47,019 nucleotides of DNA from Candidatus Rifleibacteriota bacterium (GCA_015232575.1 JADFZL010000030.1:1331-48349); one strand, 5' to 3'; positions 16,228 to 25,631 are shown, counted from the stretch's first letter. Program-made: numbers and translations. The notes: generated by a model not told the origin, from the sequence alone.

Positions 16228-16818
16228 TTAATCTGAGAAAGGACTTTTGCCACTGTTTATTACTCTAACTTTGCCAGTATTTTTCGATTCTGACGCATTC
16301 TTTGCTATATAGTACAGAATATCCGGAGGTGTTGCAACAGCGCCATTTCTCCAGAGCCAGCGCTGAGTCTGAAGAACTTTATACCACCATGATACCGGCA
16401 CAGTATAAGTTCCAACGTTGAACTTCTCAGCTGGTGCTGAAGGACTCTGAGCTCTGTAGGGGTCTGTATTGCCTGAATGGCTACCGCTGTTCGAAGAACC
16501 ACTGTAGGGGTCTGTGCCGCCCGAATAACCGCCCGGGTTTGAAGAACCGCTGTAGGGGTCAGTATTGCCAGAGTTCGGTGTGCCACCATAAGGGTCGGTA
16601 CTGCCACCGCTTGGCGGATACGGATCTGTTGACGGATGAGGGTTAGTTGGCGGATAAGGATTAGTTGGCGGGTAGGTCGGAGGGTACGGATCCGTTGGAT
16701 TTGGGTAGGGATACGGATCGTAAGGATCGGTTGGCGGATACGGGTCGCAACCATTCAACACAACGGCAAGCGCCATCATTGAAACGCAGTAAAAAAGATA
16801 CTTCAAACTGGCTTTCAT
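16228..16818 (-). CDS. Proline/tyrosine-rich repeat lipoprotein
   Basis: This 196-residue protein has a lipoprotein signal with lipobox VLNGC at about residues 20-24. The mature N-terminus (about 25-70) is built of PYPPTDPYP / YPPTNP repeats. It is followed by Gly/Ser-rich repeats ending in TDPYSGSSN (about 70-120). The last 65 residues are a non-repetitive segment with FNVGTYTVPVSWWYKVLQTQRWLWRNG. The repeats look like an extended, flexible surface or periplasm-spanning linker, and the tail may be a small binding domain. A strong GGAGG precedes the ATG. I do not recognise the family. The repeats also create a long antisense-frame ORF that is not a gene. Confidence 0.75.
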   Translation of the reverse strand: MKASLKYLFYCVSMMALAVVLNGCDPYPPTDPYDPYPYPNPTDPYPPTYPPTNPYPPTNPHPSTDPYPPSGGSTDPYGGTPNSGNTDPYSGSSNPGGYSGGTDPYSGSSNSGSHSGNTDPYRAQSPSAPAEKFNVGTYTVPVSWWYKVLQTQRWLWRNGAVATPPDILYYIAKNASESKNTGKVRVINSGKSPFSD

Positions 16819-16890
16819 TATTTTCCTCCATCAGAATTATTTGTTTCTTTAAGCTTCACAAATTATAATACTCTGATTTCAGAAATTTGT

Positions 16891-16928
16891 TTAAAAAAAA
16901 ATAATTTTCCTGAATTATTTTTTTTAAT
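16891..16928 (-). terminator. Possible AT-rich terminator after the beta-propeller gene
   Basis: aaaaaaataatt-ttcctg-aattatttttt forms a perfect but AT-only hairpin ending in a T-run on both strands, about 30 bases beyond the minus-strand stop. Confidence 0.4.
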
Positions 16929-16958
16929 TAACGCTTGTATCTTTAAACGCTTGAATAT

Positions 16959-18803
16959 TCAGCTTAACCCTTTTTTAAGACAATAAACTGTTCCTGAACG
17001 AGTTCGTACAAGTATTCCAAAATCACTTGCAGCAAATGATTCTTCATGCAATTCTCCTCCCAGCCTGACCCGCCATTTTTCTCTGAGGCTGTCTTTATGA
17101 AAACAAAACACCCAGCCATCCTGAGTCCCGAAATATACAAAGTCCTCATCAACAAATGGATGTGCAGCAAATATATGTTGCGGAAAAGAGAAGAATTGTG
17201 ATACATCGCGTTTTTCTGTATTTACTTTATAGAGAGTATCTTTGAAGGAGAGAAAGCCATCTTTCAGATTCATTGGAATCGGCATCAATAAAGGCCGGCT
17301 ATCATAAACCAATTTTTTAATGAGCGTCTTTCCACCATCAATTTCTACTCTGTAATAGTTGCCTTCATCTGAAACAAAAGCTGCTTCGCCTTTATCCAAA
17401 TAGGCGGGAGTTATGGGCTTCCATTGTACACTGGCCGCCTGAGATATTTTTTTACCTTTTGCAGCATCGAAAACAGCTATTTGTCCAGTTGGAAATGCTG
17501 CGGTCAGTTTGTCAGATGAAATACTTAAAAATGCTCTCTGAGGTTTTCCGTTGAATTTAGTTTCATTATGTGAATATTCCCATGCCAGACTGCCATTTCC
17601 AGCGTTCAGAGCAATAATTTTTCCGTGAAGACAGCTGAAAATAACCACGTCCTTATATGAGCAAATCCACGAATTTTTAAGATAATCTTCCAGAGAAAAT
17701 CTGTTTATACGTGTCTGAACATCAATATTCTTAACCCAAAGCTGCTTGCCAGATGATGCCGAAACGGCTCCCCAGAATCCATAGTCAAACATCTCAAAAA
17801 CATAGTCAGAAGATAGATCTGTTCTAACAATGAGAGGAATACCCGTTGAGGAAGCACTTTCGCCCTCTGGAAGTTTTAAACCAGGCAATTCATTCAGATG
17901 ATTGGAAACCCAGATTTCTGATACCAGATCACGTTCGTAGGCCCTGATTGCGACTTTTCCAGAAAAAATCGGACGGTTCAATCTGCTGAAATATGGTCCG
18001 AAGACTTCTGCCCCAATTGCCTGCTCACGAACAAGTGTTCCCGTCAGAGAATTGTTTGCAGAAATTGACTTAGTATCGAATATCCAGATCCTGTCGTGAT
18101 TCTCTATCACTCCGCCTGGTATTCTGGTACAGAATTCTTCCATCGGAGAATATAAACTTCGCTTTTCCCAGAGAATCCTATCCTTTCCAGAGACCGAACT
18201 GTAGTAATATAAAAAGCACAAATGGGTTATCAACATGAAAATTATTCCGCTTATGTATGCTTTAAATCGACCGTCACCCCACTCCCGGCCAAATACAACT
18301 TCAAAAAGATACTTGACAAACAACGACAGAAGAAAATTTAACACGACCGTAACACCTAATGCCGCTGAAATTAAAGAAGCCATAAGGATTGGATATGGAA
18401 TGTCCTTATTGCTCCAGGCTGATTTAATTATTGTCATTATTTCTTTCAGGTTTTCCGTGATGGGAGTCGAAAAGTCGCCAAACCACGCATGGAAAATTCC
18501 TGAAACAAGCATGAAACTGAAGAACGTTGAATAGACAATTGACCTCAGGAACATCTGAATGAGTATAACCAGGGTTAATAGTGTGGCCATTGTGAAGAAT
18601 GACTGAATAGTGTACAGTGGAAATGTCGAATAATTTCCGATTGCAAATCCAAAATAAAAACCCTGAACAAGAATAACCATAGCAAGAGGCATCATTATGA
18701 AAAAATTCAGAAATGTTCCCGGGCCATGCTGAACTTTGATATTGTTTTTACTTTTCGAAACCGGCTTTACCGGACTGCTTGTCGCAATTGGAATCTCATC
18801 CAT
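16959..18803 (-). CDS. Membrane protein with PQQ-like beta-propeller domain
   Basis: This 614-residue protein is predicted to sit in the inner membrane with a periplasmic C-terminal propeller. Residues about 25-200 hold about five hydrophobic segments, arranged somewhat like a Yip1-type bundle. From about residue 220 the sequence is PQQ-like/WD-type: repeated blades with WVKNIDVQT, IIALNAGNGSLAWEYS, IAVFDAAKGKKI and YFGTQDGWVFCFHKDSLREKWRV. Such propellers usually bind other proteins; residues for the PQQ cofactor are not evident. The ATG at 18803 is preferred over a GTG at 18818 because AAGG sits six bases before it. Function unknown. Divergent from the gene at 19088. Confidence 0.75.
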   Translation of the reverse strand: MDEIPIATSSPVKPVSKSKNNIKVQHGPGTFLNFFIMMPLAMVILVQGFYFGFAIGNYSTFPLYTIQSFFTMATLLTLVILIQMFLRSIVYSTFFSFMLVSGIFHAWFGDFSTPITENLKEIMTIIKSAWSNKDIPYPILMASLISAALGVTVVLNFLLSLFVKYLFEVVFGREWGDGRFKAYISGIIFMLITHLCFLYYYSSVSGKDRILWEKRSLYSPMEEFCTRIPGGVIENHDRIWIFDTKSISANNSLTGTLVREQAIGAEVFGPYFSRLNRPIFSGKVAIRAYERDLVSEIWVSNHLNELPGLKLPEGESASSTGIPLIVRTDLSSDYVFEMFDYGFWGAVSASSGKQLWVKNIDVQTRINRFSLEDYLKNSWICSYKDVVIFSCLHGKIIALNAGNGSLAWEYSHNETKFNGKPQRAFLSISSDKLTAAFPTGQIAVFDAAKGKKISQAASVQWKPITPAYLDKGEAAFVSDEGNYYRVEIDGGKTLIKKLVYDSRPLLMPIPMNLKDGFLSFKDTLYKVNTEKRDVSQFFSFPQHIFAAHPFVDEDFVYFGTQDGWVFCFHKDSLREKWRVRLGGELHEESFAASDFGILVRTRSGTVYCLKKGLS

Positions 18804-19087
18804 GTCTAACCTTCGCACCTCAATTATTTTTTTTATAAAATCTACTATCGGAAAAAATCACTCCGCCGATAAGAAAAAATAAGCTTATATTTCTTGACAG
18901 GAATGAAATCTATTAATAAAATGCAATAGTTAAATTAATCTTTAAAATCTAAATATCAGAATTTTATTTATTTTAAGATTGTCTGAGTATTGATAATGGC
19001 TTAAGGATAAACATTTGAGTATGGAAAGTGAATTTAGAATGAATAGATGGGAATTCGAAAATCGCGGGTTTCAAGGAGGTTTTTGCT

Positions 19088-21076
19088 GTGTCGCCAATGA
19101 TTAAAAGAATTGTGCTTGCTTTATCATCTGAAAAGGATTCCGAACTTGAAGCCTGTGAATATCTTGAGAATTTTGCGAAGAAATGTGATTTCACAACTGA
19201 ATCCATGGACGAGTTACGTCTTGCTTTTATTGAAGCCCTTATTAATGCGAAGGAACACTCTGTAAATAAAGCTGAAAGTGCTGATAAATCAAAATCTCCA
19301 GAGGTTCTTGCTGCAATTTCCTACGATGGAGAAGCTTTGTCAATAGAAGTTCGCGATTATGGAAAGGGATTTGACCCTTCGGTTGTGGAAAAACCAGATA
19401 TAAGGAAAAAACTGAAATCAGCAAATAAACGCGGATGGGGTTTAATGCTCATGGAAAAACTGAGCGATGGGATGGAAATCAAAACATTTCCCCCGTCAGG
19501 CACCCTTATCACGCTGGTGAAAAAACGCGTCAAACCAGAACCTCCGGAACCACCTGATATGGTTCGCGAGAGAAAAATGGTTGAACGCCTGAAATATATT
19601 CTCGGGTCTTTTATTGATCTGAGTTCATTTCTATGTCAGAACACTCACCTTGACACAGGACTCAGGTCTATGCTCAGAATACTCCTTGGAACACTCGGAG
19701 TTTCAAAAGGTGCGATCTACATTCTTGATAACGACAGAGAAAATTTCAGATGTCTGGTTGATATTAAGCTGAAAGCACGCGAAAAAACTTACGTCCTTCC
19801 GGTAAAACCCGAACATCTTCGGGCATTGTCAACACATGAAACCCCTGAAGTATCAAAAATTCTTTTCGAAACACATCCGTCTCTCAGGGAATCTTTTTCC
19901 AACGAGGATATCGAACATATTTATCTCATGAAAAATGATGCAGACATCCTTGGTCTGCTTGTTTTAAGCCCACGCTACAGAGATGATCCTGAAGATCTTT
20001 GCGATTCAGAGCTGCTTGCAACTCTTGCCCGCAACATTTCCAGTGCAATAAACACTTTCAAGCTGATGGAACAGTTGAAAACCAGTAATTCCGAACTTGC
20101 CCTCAGAGTCCGTGAGCTTGATGCAATACGTGAATCCGGTCAGGCAATTTCTTCTGTGCTAGAAATTGAGCATCTTCCGGCAACAGTTGAAAAGATTTTT
20201 CAGGCAACAATGGGAATCAACACTTTCTCTATTGTTATAAGAGAACCTTTTGAAAACAGATACAAAATTTGCCACGTTGGACGAGATTTACCTGAATCTC
20301 TTGATCTGTGGGCATCACCAGTTTCAAGATATGTCGTTCAGAAAATGGAACCGCTTTTTGTTCCGGATATCGATTCAGACACAAGATTTGATTACCCGAG
20401 AAAATCGAAATATTCTTCTTCAAGTTTTATTGTTATACCAATAATTAATCAGGATCAGGTTGTTGCAATTGTTAATCTTACTGACCAGAAAGACGGTACA
20501 AAACTCAATTCACATGACTTTGAGTTTGCTCAGCTTCTCTGCAGTCAGCTGAATATTGCCATAAAAAATGCAAGTCTCTATAAACTTGGTTTTACTGATT
20601 CACTTACAAAGTTATATGCATCTGCTTATTTTAAAATCAGACTTTCTCAGGAAATATCAAGGTTGCGCCGCGTAAAGTCTGAATTGGGGCTGATTATGAT
20701 AGAGTTTGACCAGCTTCTTTCTATTCAGGAGAAATACAACAGCCTTGCCGCGGATCTTGTTCTCAGCAAAACCGGGGGATTAATAAGGAAAAGTCTCAGG
20801 TTTAACGACATTCCATGCCGGTATGACCAGAACAGAATTGTTGCCGTTCTGCCAGATACCGACCTGCAGGGAACGTGGCGGGTTGCAGAGAAAATCCGTG
20901 CGGCAATTGAAGGGCAGATTGTTATTCATGGCCAGATTGAACTTCGGGTAACTGCGTCATGCGGTGTTGTTGTTTTCAAGCCAAGCATGTCGATGGAAGA
21001 GCTTGTAGAAGCCGCCGAGAAAGCACTCAGAGAAGCAAAAAACCAGGGATGCAACACAGTTTGCCAATGCTGCTGA
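19088..21076 (+). CDS. Anti-sigma-type ATPase, tandem GAF and degenerate GGDEF protein
   Basis: This 662-residue cytoplasmic protein starts at a GTG behind a strong AAGGAGG. Residues 1-145 are an RsbW/SpoIIAB-like HATPase domain: the N box FIEALINAKEH, then VRDYGKGFDP and the WGLMLMEKL lid. Two GAF domains follow (about 165-320 and 345-495). The C-terminus (about 500-655) has the shape of a GGDEF domain (FTDSLTKLYASAYF...CRYDQNRIVAVLPDTD), but GGDEF is replaced by DQNRI, so it should not make c-di-GMP. It may act as a switch kinase whose sensing modules control an anti-sigma domain. The REC-PP2C phosphatase at 12054 is a logical opposing partner. A terminator follows. Confidence 0.85.
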   Translation: MSPMIKRIVLALSSEKDSELEACEYLENFAKKCDFTTESMDELRLAFIEALINAKEHSVNKAESADKSKSPEVLAAISYDGEALSIEVRDYGKGFDPSVVEKPDIRKKLKSANKRGWGLMLMEKLSDGMEIKTFPPSGTLITLVKKRVKPEPPEPPDMVRERKMVERLKYILGSFIDLSSFLCQNTHLDTGLRSMLRILLGTLGVSKGAIYILDNDRENFRCLVDIKLKAREKTYVLPVKPEHLRALSTHETPEVSKILFETHPSLRESFSNEDIEHIYLMKNDADILGLLVLSPRYRDDPEDLCDSELLATLARNISSAINTFKLMEQLKTSNSELALRVRELDAIRESGQAISSVLEIEHLPATVEKIFQATMGINTFSIVIREPFENRYKICHVGRDLPESLDLWASPVSRYVVQKMEPLFVPDIDSDTRFDYPRKSKYSSSSFIVIPIINQDQVVAIVNLTDQKDGTKLNSHDFEFAQLLCSQLNIAIKNASLYKLGFTDSLTKLYASAYFKIRLSQEISRLRRVKSELGLIMIEFDQLLSIQEKYNSLAADLVLSKTGGLIRKSLRFNDIPCRYDQNRIVAVLPDTDLQGTWRVAEKIRAAIEGQIVIHGQIELRVTASCGVVVFKPSMSMEELVEAAEKALREAKNQGCNTVCQCC

Positions 21077-21540
21077 GAATATCCACGGCGAAAATAAATT
21101 ATTCTCATAAATGACCAGACCATAATTTCAAAAACCCGTTTTATGAAAAAAAAATCAGCACTTAACTTAAGTGCTGATTTTTTTGTATGGCTTCAAATCT
21201 GAATTTTGCAAGATTGTTAACTCTAACCAGAAACGGAAATATCTCAATTCGCAAGGCAATGGTCGATTGAGGTCACCTAAAGGAATGAGAAACAGTATTC
21301 AAGATTTATCTGTTGGAAATATCTTCCTTATCTACATTTAACAAATACTTGTTATGCAAAATCTTAAATATGAGGACAAATTGGGTACTTAATGATGACA
21401 TTTTACCGTTTGTTTCCGTTGTATTAATACAATAAATTAAAAACGCTCCATGGCAGAAAATAATACTTCTGTTATAATGAAAGGTAAGCGGAAAAATAGC
21501 ACTTCCTAAAGCTGTTTTGATTCAAAGCAGGAGGAAAATA
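21077..21540. other. Intergenic region upstream of the 846-residue protein
   Basis: Besides the terminator, it holds a solo repeat end at 21356-21378 (gcaaaatcttaaatatgagg, similar to 1228-1250) and a TATAAT box at 21473-21478 with a weak TGGCAG-like -35. No gene is seen. Confidence 0.5.
21146..21185 (+). terminator. Intrinsic terminator
   Basis: tcagcactta-act-taagtgctga (21155-21177) is a perfect 10-bp stem, flanked by A8 before and T7 after, so it can work on both strands. It closes the gene ending at 21076. Confidence 0.85.
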
Positions 21541-24081
21541 ATGAACTTTAATCGTTATGACAAAAATAGAATCAGTTCAATACTGGTGCTTGTTCTTATT
21601 CTGGAATTTTTTGCATTACCAATGCTGCATGCTGATAAATTACCCCAGACATCTGTCACCAGAACGCCTGATAAAAATGTTGATTTCAGCAATATTTTTT
21701 CTCCTGCTGAACAACTTGAACACATATTGAAAGTTCAGGGGAATTCCCCTGAAATGATTGAAGCAAAGTCTTACTCAGACTGGCTTATGCTTATTTCTAG
21801 CATATATACTGAAATGGGTCCTGAAGCGAAGGATGTTTTTACCTTCTATACCGCATTAATAGCGGTTAGAGATTTTGCCACAGCAATCCCGGATGCGATT
21901 ACATCTGTCCCAATATTTTTCAACCTTATGGCCGATTGTACAAATGTTGCAATTATGACTTTTGCATTAATAAGTCAGACCAGAATTGGGGTTTTCCTTC
22001 AGAATATCGTCAGAGGATATAACCATGCAACAAGAAATGCCGCCGGATTTCTTGAAGGACTGAATTCGGTAAAATTTCTTGAATATATGTATCCGCCTGA
22101 ATTTTGGAATAATCCACGAGTTCAACAGAAAGGTATGCAAGCATACTGGTACTGGGTAACGAAGAAACCTGTTCCAATGAACCAGACTCTGGCAAGATAT
22201 CAGGGCATAGCACGCACAGTAGGAATAGGATTTATCTTTTTGAGCTTTGTACTCGATTCGATTGAAGCTTCAACTTCTGAAAACACCAAAGCTGGAAGGT
22301 ATTTTTCATATAAAAATGTAAAAAATGGTATTTACGCTCTTGTTGAACTTGGAATGATTGCATTCATGTTTACACCACCACCTTTCGGGCAGATCGCCGG
22401 AATATGCTGTCTATGCTGGTCGGTTTTCACAGTCTGCTCTGAACTTGCTGCTCCGCAATTTCAGAGATGGACAAAAGCATATAAAAACTCCTTCTGGTAC
22501 CTGTATGAAAAAGATGCATCCTTTAAGAGTTTCCATGATTCAAGAAAAGCTCTTAAAAGCGAAGAAAAGTCTGCTGCTCAACTGCTTACGCAGAAACGTT
22601 TTGCGAATGCCCTTTCAGAACAGCATCCAACGAATGAAGAAGAACAGAAGCTTTTTGAAAAAGGGAAAAAAATTCTCGAATCCATAGAACAACAGGAATC
22701 ACTTTCAGCATATTATGCCCAGATAAACTATTCACTTGCAGATTTCCGACCTGAGTTTTTAAGAGAACTCTGGAAAAGAAAAGCTTCATATCTGGCATGG
22801 AAACCATCCAAAGAAGAACTTGAAGCTGCTGAAAAAAGAGGCATTTTCGATTCTGCAATTCAGTTTATGAACCCCGTCAAATGGCTTGAAAGCCTCCTTG
22901 ATTCAAATTCAAATAGGAAAAATGAGCTCTTTTTCACTCCGGAAATGCTTACTCTTATCAAACCAGTTTTTTTTAATCCAGACTATGCTCTGAGCAAAAA
23001 GTATCTTTCGTACATAATGGGAAAAGGAATAAAAAACAATCCACTTTATGAACTGATAAAGCTGCGAATTGAGCAGGAACCGTTTAATTACATCTATCTT
23101 CTGGATATCCCGACATCTTCATGGGACGATGATATCGCAAAACAGTCTATTTATGCAGACACATTCATAGTTGGGTCAAAAGAACTGTTGTACATTTACA
23201 ACCTTCTGAAAGGTGCCAATGAACAGATAACGAACTCTCTAAAAGATCACGATTTGAAAATTCAGTCTATTTCAGTTAGATTCATTCCAGCTTACACAAG
23301 AATAATTGAGAGTCTCGAATTACTGCTTTCATCCTTCAATGAATCAAAAGATAAAACAATAAGTATTCAACTTGAGTCTCGACTTGTCAATAATGGCATA
23401 ATCAAAAGCAGCTCTCTCAATGTCGACAGAAATGCCAAATATACTCCTGAATATATCCTCAAGCATTATTCTGCCGGACTCAAGAAAACTCTTATAATGC
23501 TCGCAACAACACTCGGAACTTTTGCTAATGATGTCATTTCTCTTGACATCGCAATTAAAAAGAATCTCGACATGGCAGAACTTTTAAATAAATTTCTTGA
23601 AGACAAAAAAAATGGATTCCTGGAATTTTCCAATAAAGTCAAAAATGAAAAAATTTCTGCTTTTCTAAAAAATGGTGACTATCTTGATATTGAAGGAAAA
23701 ACTTTTGCAAACTGGGTTGCAGATGTTTACCCGCCTTATGAGGAAACATCCAAATATCTCACTCTCATCGAAACAGAAGTTCGCAACTATCATGATGCAG
23801 CATCTGTTTCGAACACCAGTTCCAGAAAGGGACTTATTTTCGATTACTCAATTAAAGACCCAGATGAAGTGTTTGACGAGTTATGCAAATTGATTGAAAA
23901 AACGAAGCAACTTTATTTAAACTACTATGAAATTAAAGATGAAGTGGGTATGGAGTTTGAATTTCCTCCATCTGATACTGAAATGATGGATAAGTTTTTT
24001 CCAGATGAAAGCAAAGGTTTCAAACTTATGTTTGGAAAAGATGGAAGGAAACCACTTGATTTAAAGAAGCTTATCAAATAA
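21541..24081 (+). CDS. Large exported or membrane protein of unknown function
   Basis: I do not recognise this 846-residue protein. The ATG at 21541 is chosen because GCAGGAGG lies directly upstream and it gives a typical signal sequence (hydrophobic core ISSILVLVLILEFFAL, ending near LHADK). Three or four further hydrophobic stretches lie between about residues 115 and 305 (for example FFNLMADCTNVAIMTFALI, IGFIFLSFVLDSI, IYALVELGMIAFMF). The remaining 540 residues are charged and helix-rich, with Lys/Glu-rich segments and no catalytic motif I can name. There are paired cysteines around residue 290. It lies between two terminators, so it is probably a single-gene unit. Confidence 0.75.
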   Translation: MNFNRYDKNRISSILVLVLILEFFALPMLHADKLPQTSVTRTPDKNVDFSNIFSPAEQLEHILKVQGNSPEMIEAKSYSDWLMLISSIYTEMGPEAKDVFTFYTALIAVRDFATAIPDAITSVPIFFNLMADCTNVAIMTFALISQTRIGVFLQNIVRGYNHATRNAAGFLEGLNSVKFLEYMYPPEFWNNPRVQQKGMQAYWYWVTKKPVPMNQTLARYQGIARTVGIGFIFLSFVLDSIEASTSENTKAGRYFSYKNVKNGIYALVELGMIAFMFTPPPFGQIAGICCLCWSVFTVCSELAAPQFQRWTKAYKNSFWYLYEKDASFKSFHDSRKALKSEEKSAAQLLTQKRFANALSEQHPTNEEEQKLFEKGKKILESIEQQESLSAYYAQINYSLADFRPEFLRELWKRKASYLAWKPSKEELEAAEKRGIFDSAIQFMNPVKWLESLLDSNSNRKNELFFTPEMLTLIKPVFFNPDYALSKKYLSYIMGKGIKNNPLYELIKLRIEQEPFNYIYLLDIPTSSWDDDIAKQSIYADTFIVGSKELLYIYNLLKGANEQITNSLKDHDLKIQSISVRFIPAYTRIIESLELLLSSFNESKDKTISIQLESRLVNNGIIKSSSLNVDRNAKYTPEYILKHYSAGLKKTLIMLATTLGTFANDVISLDIAIKKNLDMAELLNKFLEDKKNGFLEFSNKVKNEKISAFLKNGDYLDIEGKTFANWVADVYPPYEETSKYLTLIETEVRNYHDAASVSNTSSRKGLIFDYSIKDPDEVFDELCKLIEKTKQLYLNYYEIKDEVGMEFEFPPSDTEMMDKFFPDESKGFKLMFGKDGRKPLDLKKLIK

Positions 24082-24102
24082 TCTGAAGTAAGGAGTTTTT
24101 TT

Positions 24103-24127
24103 TTAACCACGGAATTACACGGAATTT
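24103..24127. repeat. Short dispersed repeat (ttaaccacggaattacacgg)
   Basis: Same family as 2555-2590, 37195-37219 and 40747-40771. Here it lies just after a stop codon and about 50 bases before a terminator hairpin. Confidence 0.65.
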
Positions 24128-24174
24128 TATCTTGAAAAATAGAATTATTATTAAAATTTTTCGCTGATCGTTCA

Positions 24175-24224
24175 AAAAAGCTGCTTCGCAGACTGACTTT
24201 TCAGTTAAAATGAAGCAGCTTTTC
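24175..24224 (+). terminator. Intrinsic terminator
   Basis: aaaaagctgcttc...gaagcagctttt is a 12-bp stem with a 24-base loop that can itself pair (gactga/tcagtt). T-rich sequence follows. It closes the 846-residue gene. Confidence 0.7.
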
Positions 24225-24305
24225 TATTTCCAGAAAAATTCACTTGAAACAATTTCATTTTCGTTATAGTTTATCATTGTATATCAGAAAACTGGAGGTG
24301 TATTT

Positions 24306-25481
24306 ATGGGTTTCTTTTCAAATCAACTTCGCTCTGTTATTGAATGGAAGGATCCATCACCGGATGTCCTGATCTGGAAATGGGATGGAACAAACGATGA
24401 ACTGAAAAACTGTTCAAAATTACTTATAAACCCCGGTCAGGCAGCAATTTTTATTTATGAAGGTCAAGTTCAGGCCATTCACAATCAGCCAGGTCTTTTC
24501 GAACTCAGAACTGCAAACCTGCCTTTCTGGACAACGATCTCTAAATTCCTTCAGAATTTTGAATCAGAGCATAAAGCAAAGGTATATTTTATTAAATTGA
24601 CCGAATTTGTAAACCAGAAATGGGGAACCAAAGGACCTATCAAATATGATGATCCAAAATATAAATTCCCGGTTGGTTTAAGAGCTTTCGGCAACTTTTC
24701 CTTCAAAATTGTTCAACCAACAGCTTTTTTTACAGACTTTGCCGGAACAAGAGATTACTACTCGATTGAAGAGATCAGACCTGCCATCGTTGAACGAATT
24801 CTTACGCCGCTTACTGATTTATTTGCAGAGTCTGGGTTCAGTTATTCTGAAATAGACAAAAACAGAGTCGAATTATCTAATAAACTGAAAAAAGACCTTG
24901 CAGAGGAATTTACAAAATTCGGTTTCGAACTTACAGATTTCCGAATTGAAAATACAGCTTTTGATGAAGATACAAAGCGCCGCATCGACAAAATAGCCGA
25001 CAATATTGCAGAAGCTCATGCTGTAAACGCCCTAGGAAACGTTGGGGGAGCAGGAATGCAGAATTATGCTACGATTCAGCAGCTTAAAGCCATGAATTCA
25101 GCAGCTTCAAATCCGAATGGAACTGCAGGCGCCGGAATGGGAATGGGTGCTGGTATCGCAATGGGTCAGGTTATGGCCGGAGCATTTCAGAATCCTCAGG
25201 CATCAGCTCATCCACACGCAGCTCAGCAATCAGCGATGGTTAAATGCCAGAGTTGTAACGCAAATATGGAAGCAGCTGCAAAATTCTGTCCGGAATGCGG
25301 AAAACCCAACACTGCTGGAAAAGTTGCATGTACTTCATGCGGTAAACCTGTTGAGCAGGGCGCAAAATTCTGTCCAGAGTGCGGAGCTCAACAGACACGT
25401 GTCTCAAGTTGCCCGTCATGCAAAGCAGAACTCGCTCCCGGAGCAAAATTCTGTCCAAACTGCGGAGGAAAAATAAACTGA
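24306..25481 (+). CDS. SPFH-domain protein with three C-terminal zinc ribbons (YdjI-like)
   Basis: This 391-residue protein belongs to the SPFH/virion-core-like YdjI group. Residues 1-235 are the SPFH-like domain (opening MGFFSNQLRSVIEWKDPSPD, LLINPGQAAIFIYEGQV, FPVGLRAFGNFSFKIVQP, with a helical region up to about 240). A Gly/Met-rich linker follows (about 255-300). The C-terminus holds three zinc ribbons of the CxxC...CPECG type: CQSCNAN...CPECG, CTSCGKP...CPECG and CPSCKAE...CPNCG. Each pair is joined by a near-identical AAKFC or GAKFC spacer. Family members scaffold membrane-associated complexes, and the B. subtilis relative is linked to cell-envelope stress. GGAGGTG gives a strong start. 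The gene stands alone between two terminators. Confidence 0.88.
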   Translation: MGFFSNQLRSVIEWKDPSPDVLIWKWDGTNDELKNCSKLLINPGQAAIFIYEGQVQAIHNQPGLFELRTANLPFWTTISKFLQNFESEHKAKVYFIKLTEFVNQKWGTKGPIKYDDPKYKFPVGLRAFGNFSFKIVQPTAFFTDFAGTRDYYSIEEIRPAIVERILTPLTDLFAESGFSYSEIDKNRVELSNKLKKDLAEEFTKFGFELTDFRIENTAFDEDTKRRIDKIADNIAEAHAVNALGNVGGAGMQNYATIQQLKAMNSAASNPNGTAGAGMGMGAGIAMGQVMAGAFQNPQASAHPHAAQQSAMVKCQSCNANMEAAAKFCPECGKPNTAGKVACTSCGKPVEQGAKFCPECGAQQTRVSSCPSCKAELAPGAKFCPNCGGKIN

Positions 25482-25600
25482 CTGTAGCAAGGTAGTAGAA
25501 GGTGAATTCAGTTTTTTTAAAAGATTTTTGAAAATTTATGTAAAGAAAACTTCATCTTCCGTCGAAAATGTACATGTTTTTGTTTGCCTCCTTATGTAAT

Positions 25601-25631
25601 CAGGCCGGAAGAAAAATTCGGCCTTTTTTTA
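25601..25631 (+). terminator. Intrinsic terminator
   Basis: aggccg...cggcct six-pair stem followed by seven T residues, downstream of the SPFH gene. Confidence 0.75.

Noticed and set aside
16305..16754. A 149-codon ORF in another frame of the proline-rich lipoprotein gene
   Set aside because: It is a by-product of the repeats, which keep all frames stop-free; it has no ribosome binding site, and its composition (Arg/Thr/Ile/Leu repeats) is not protein-like.
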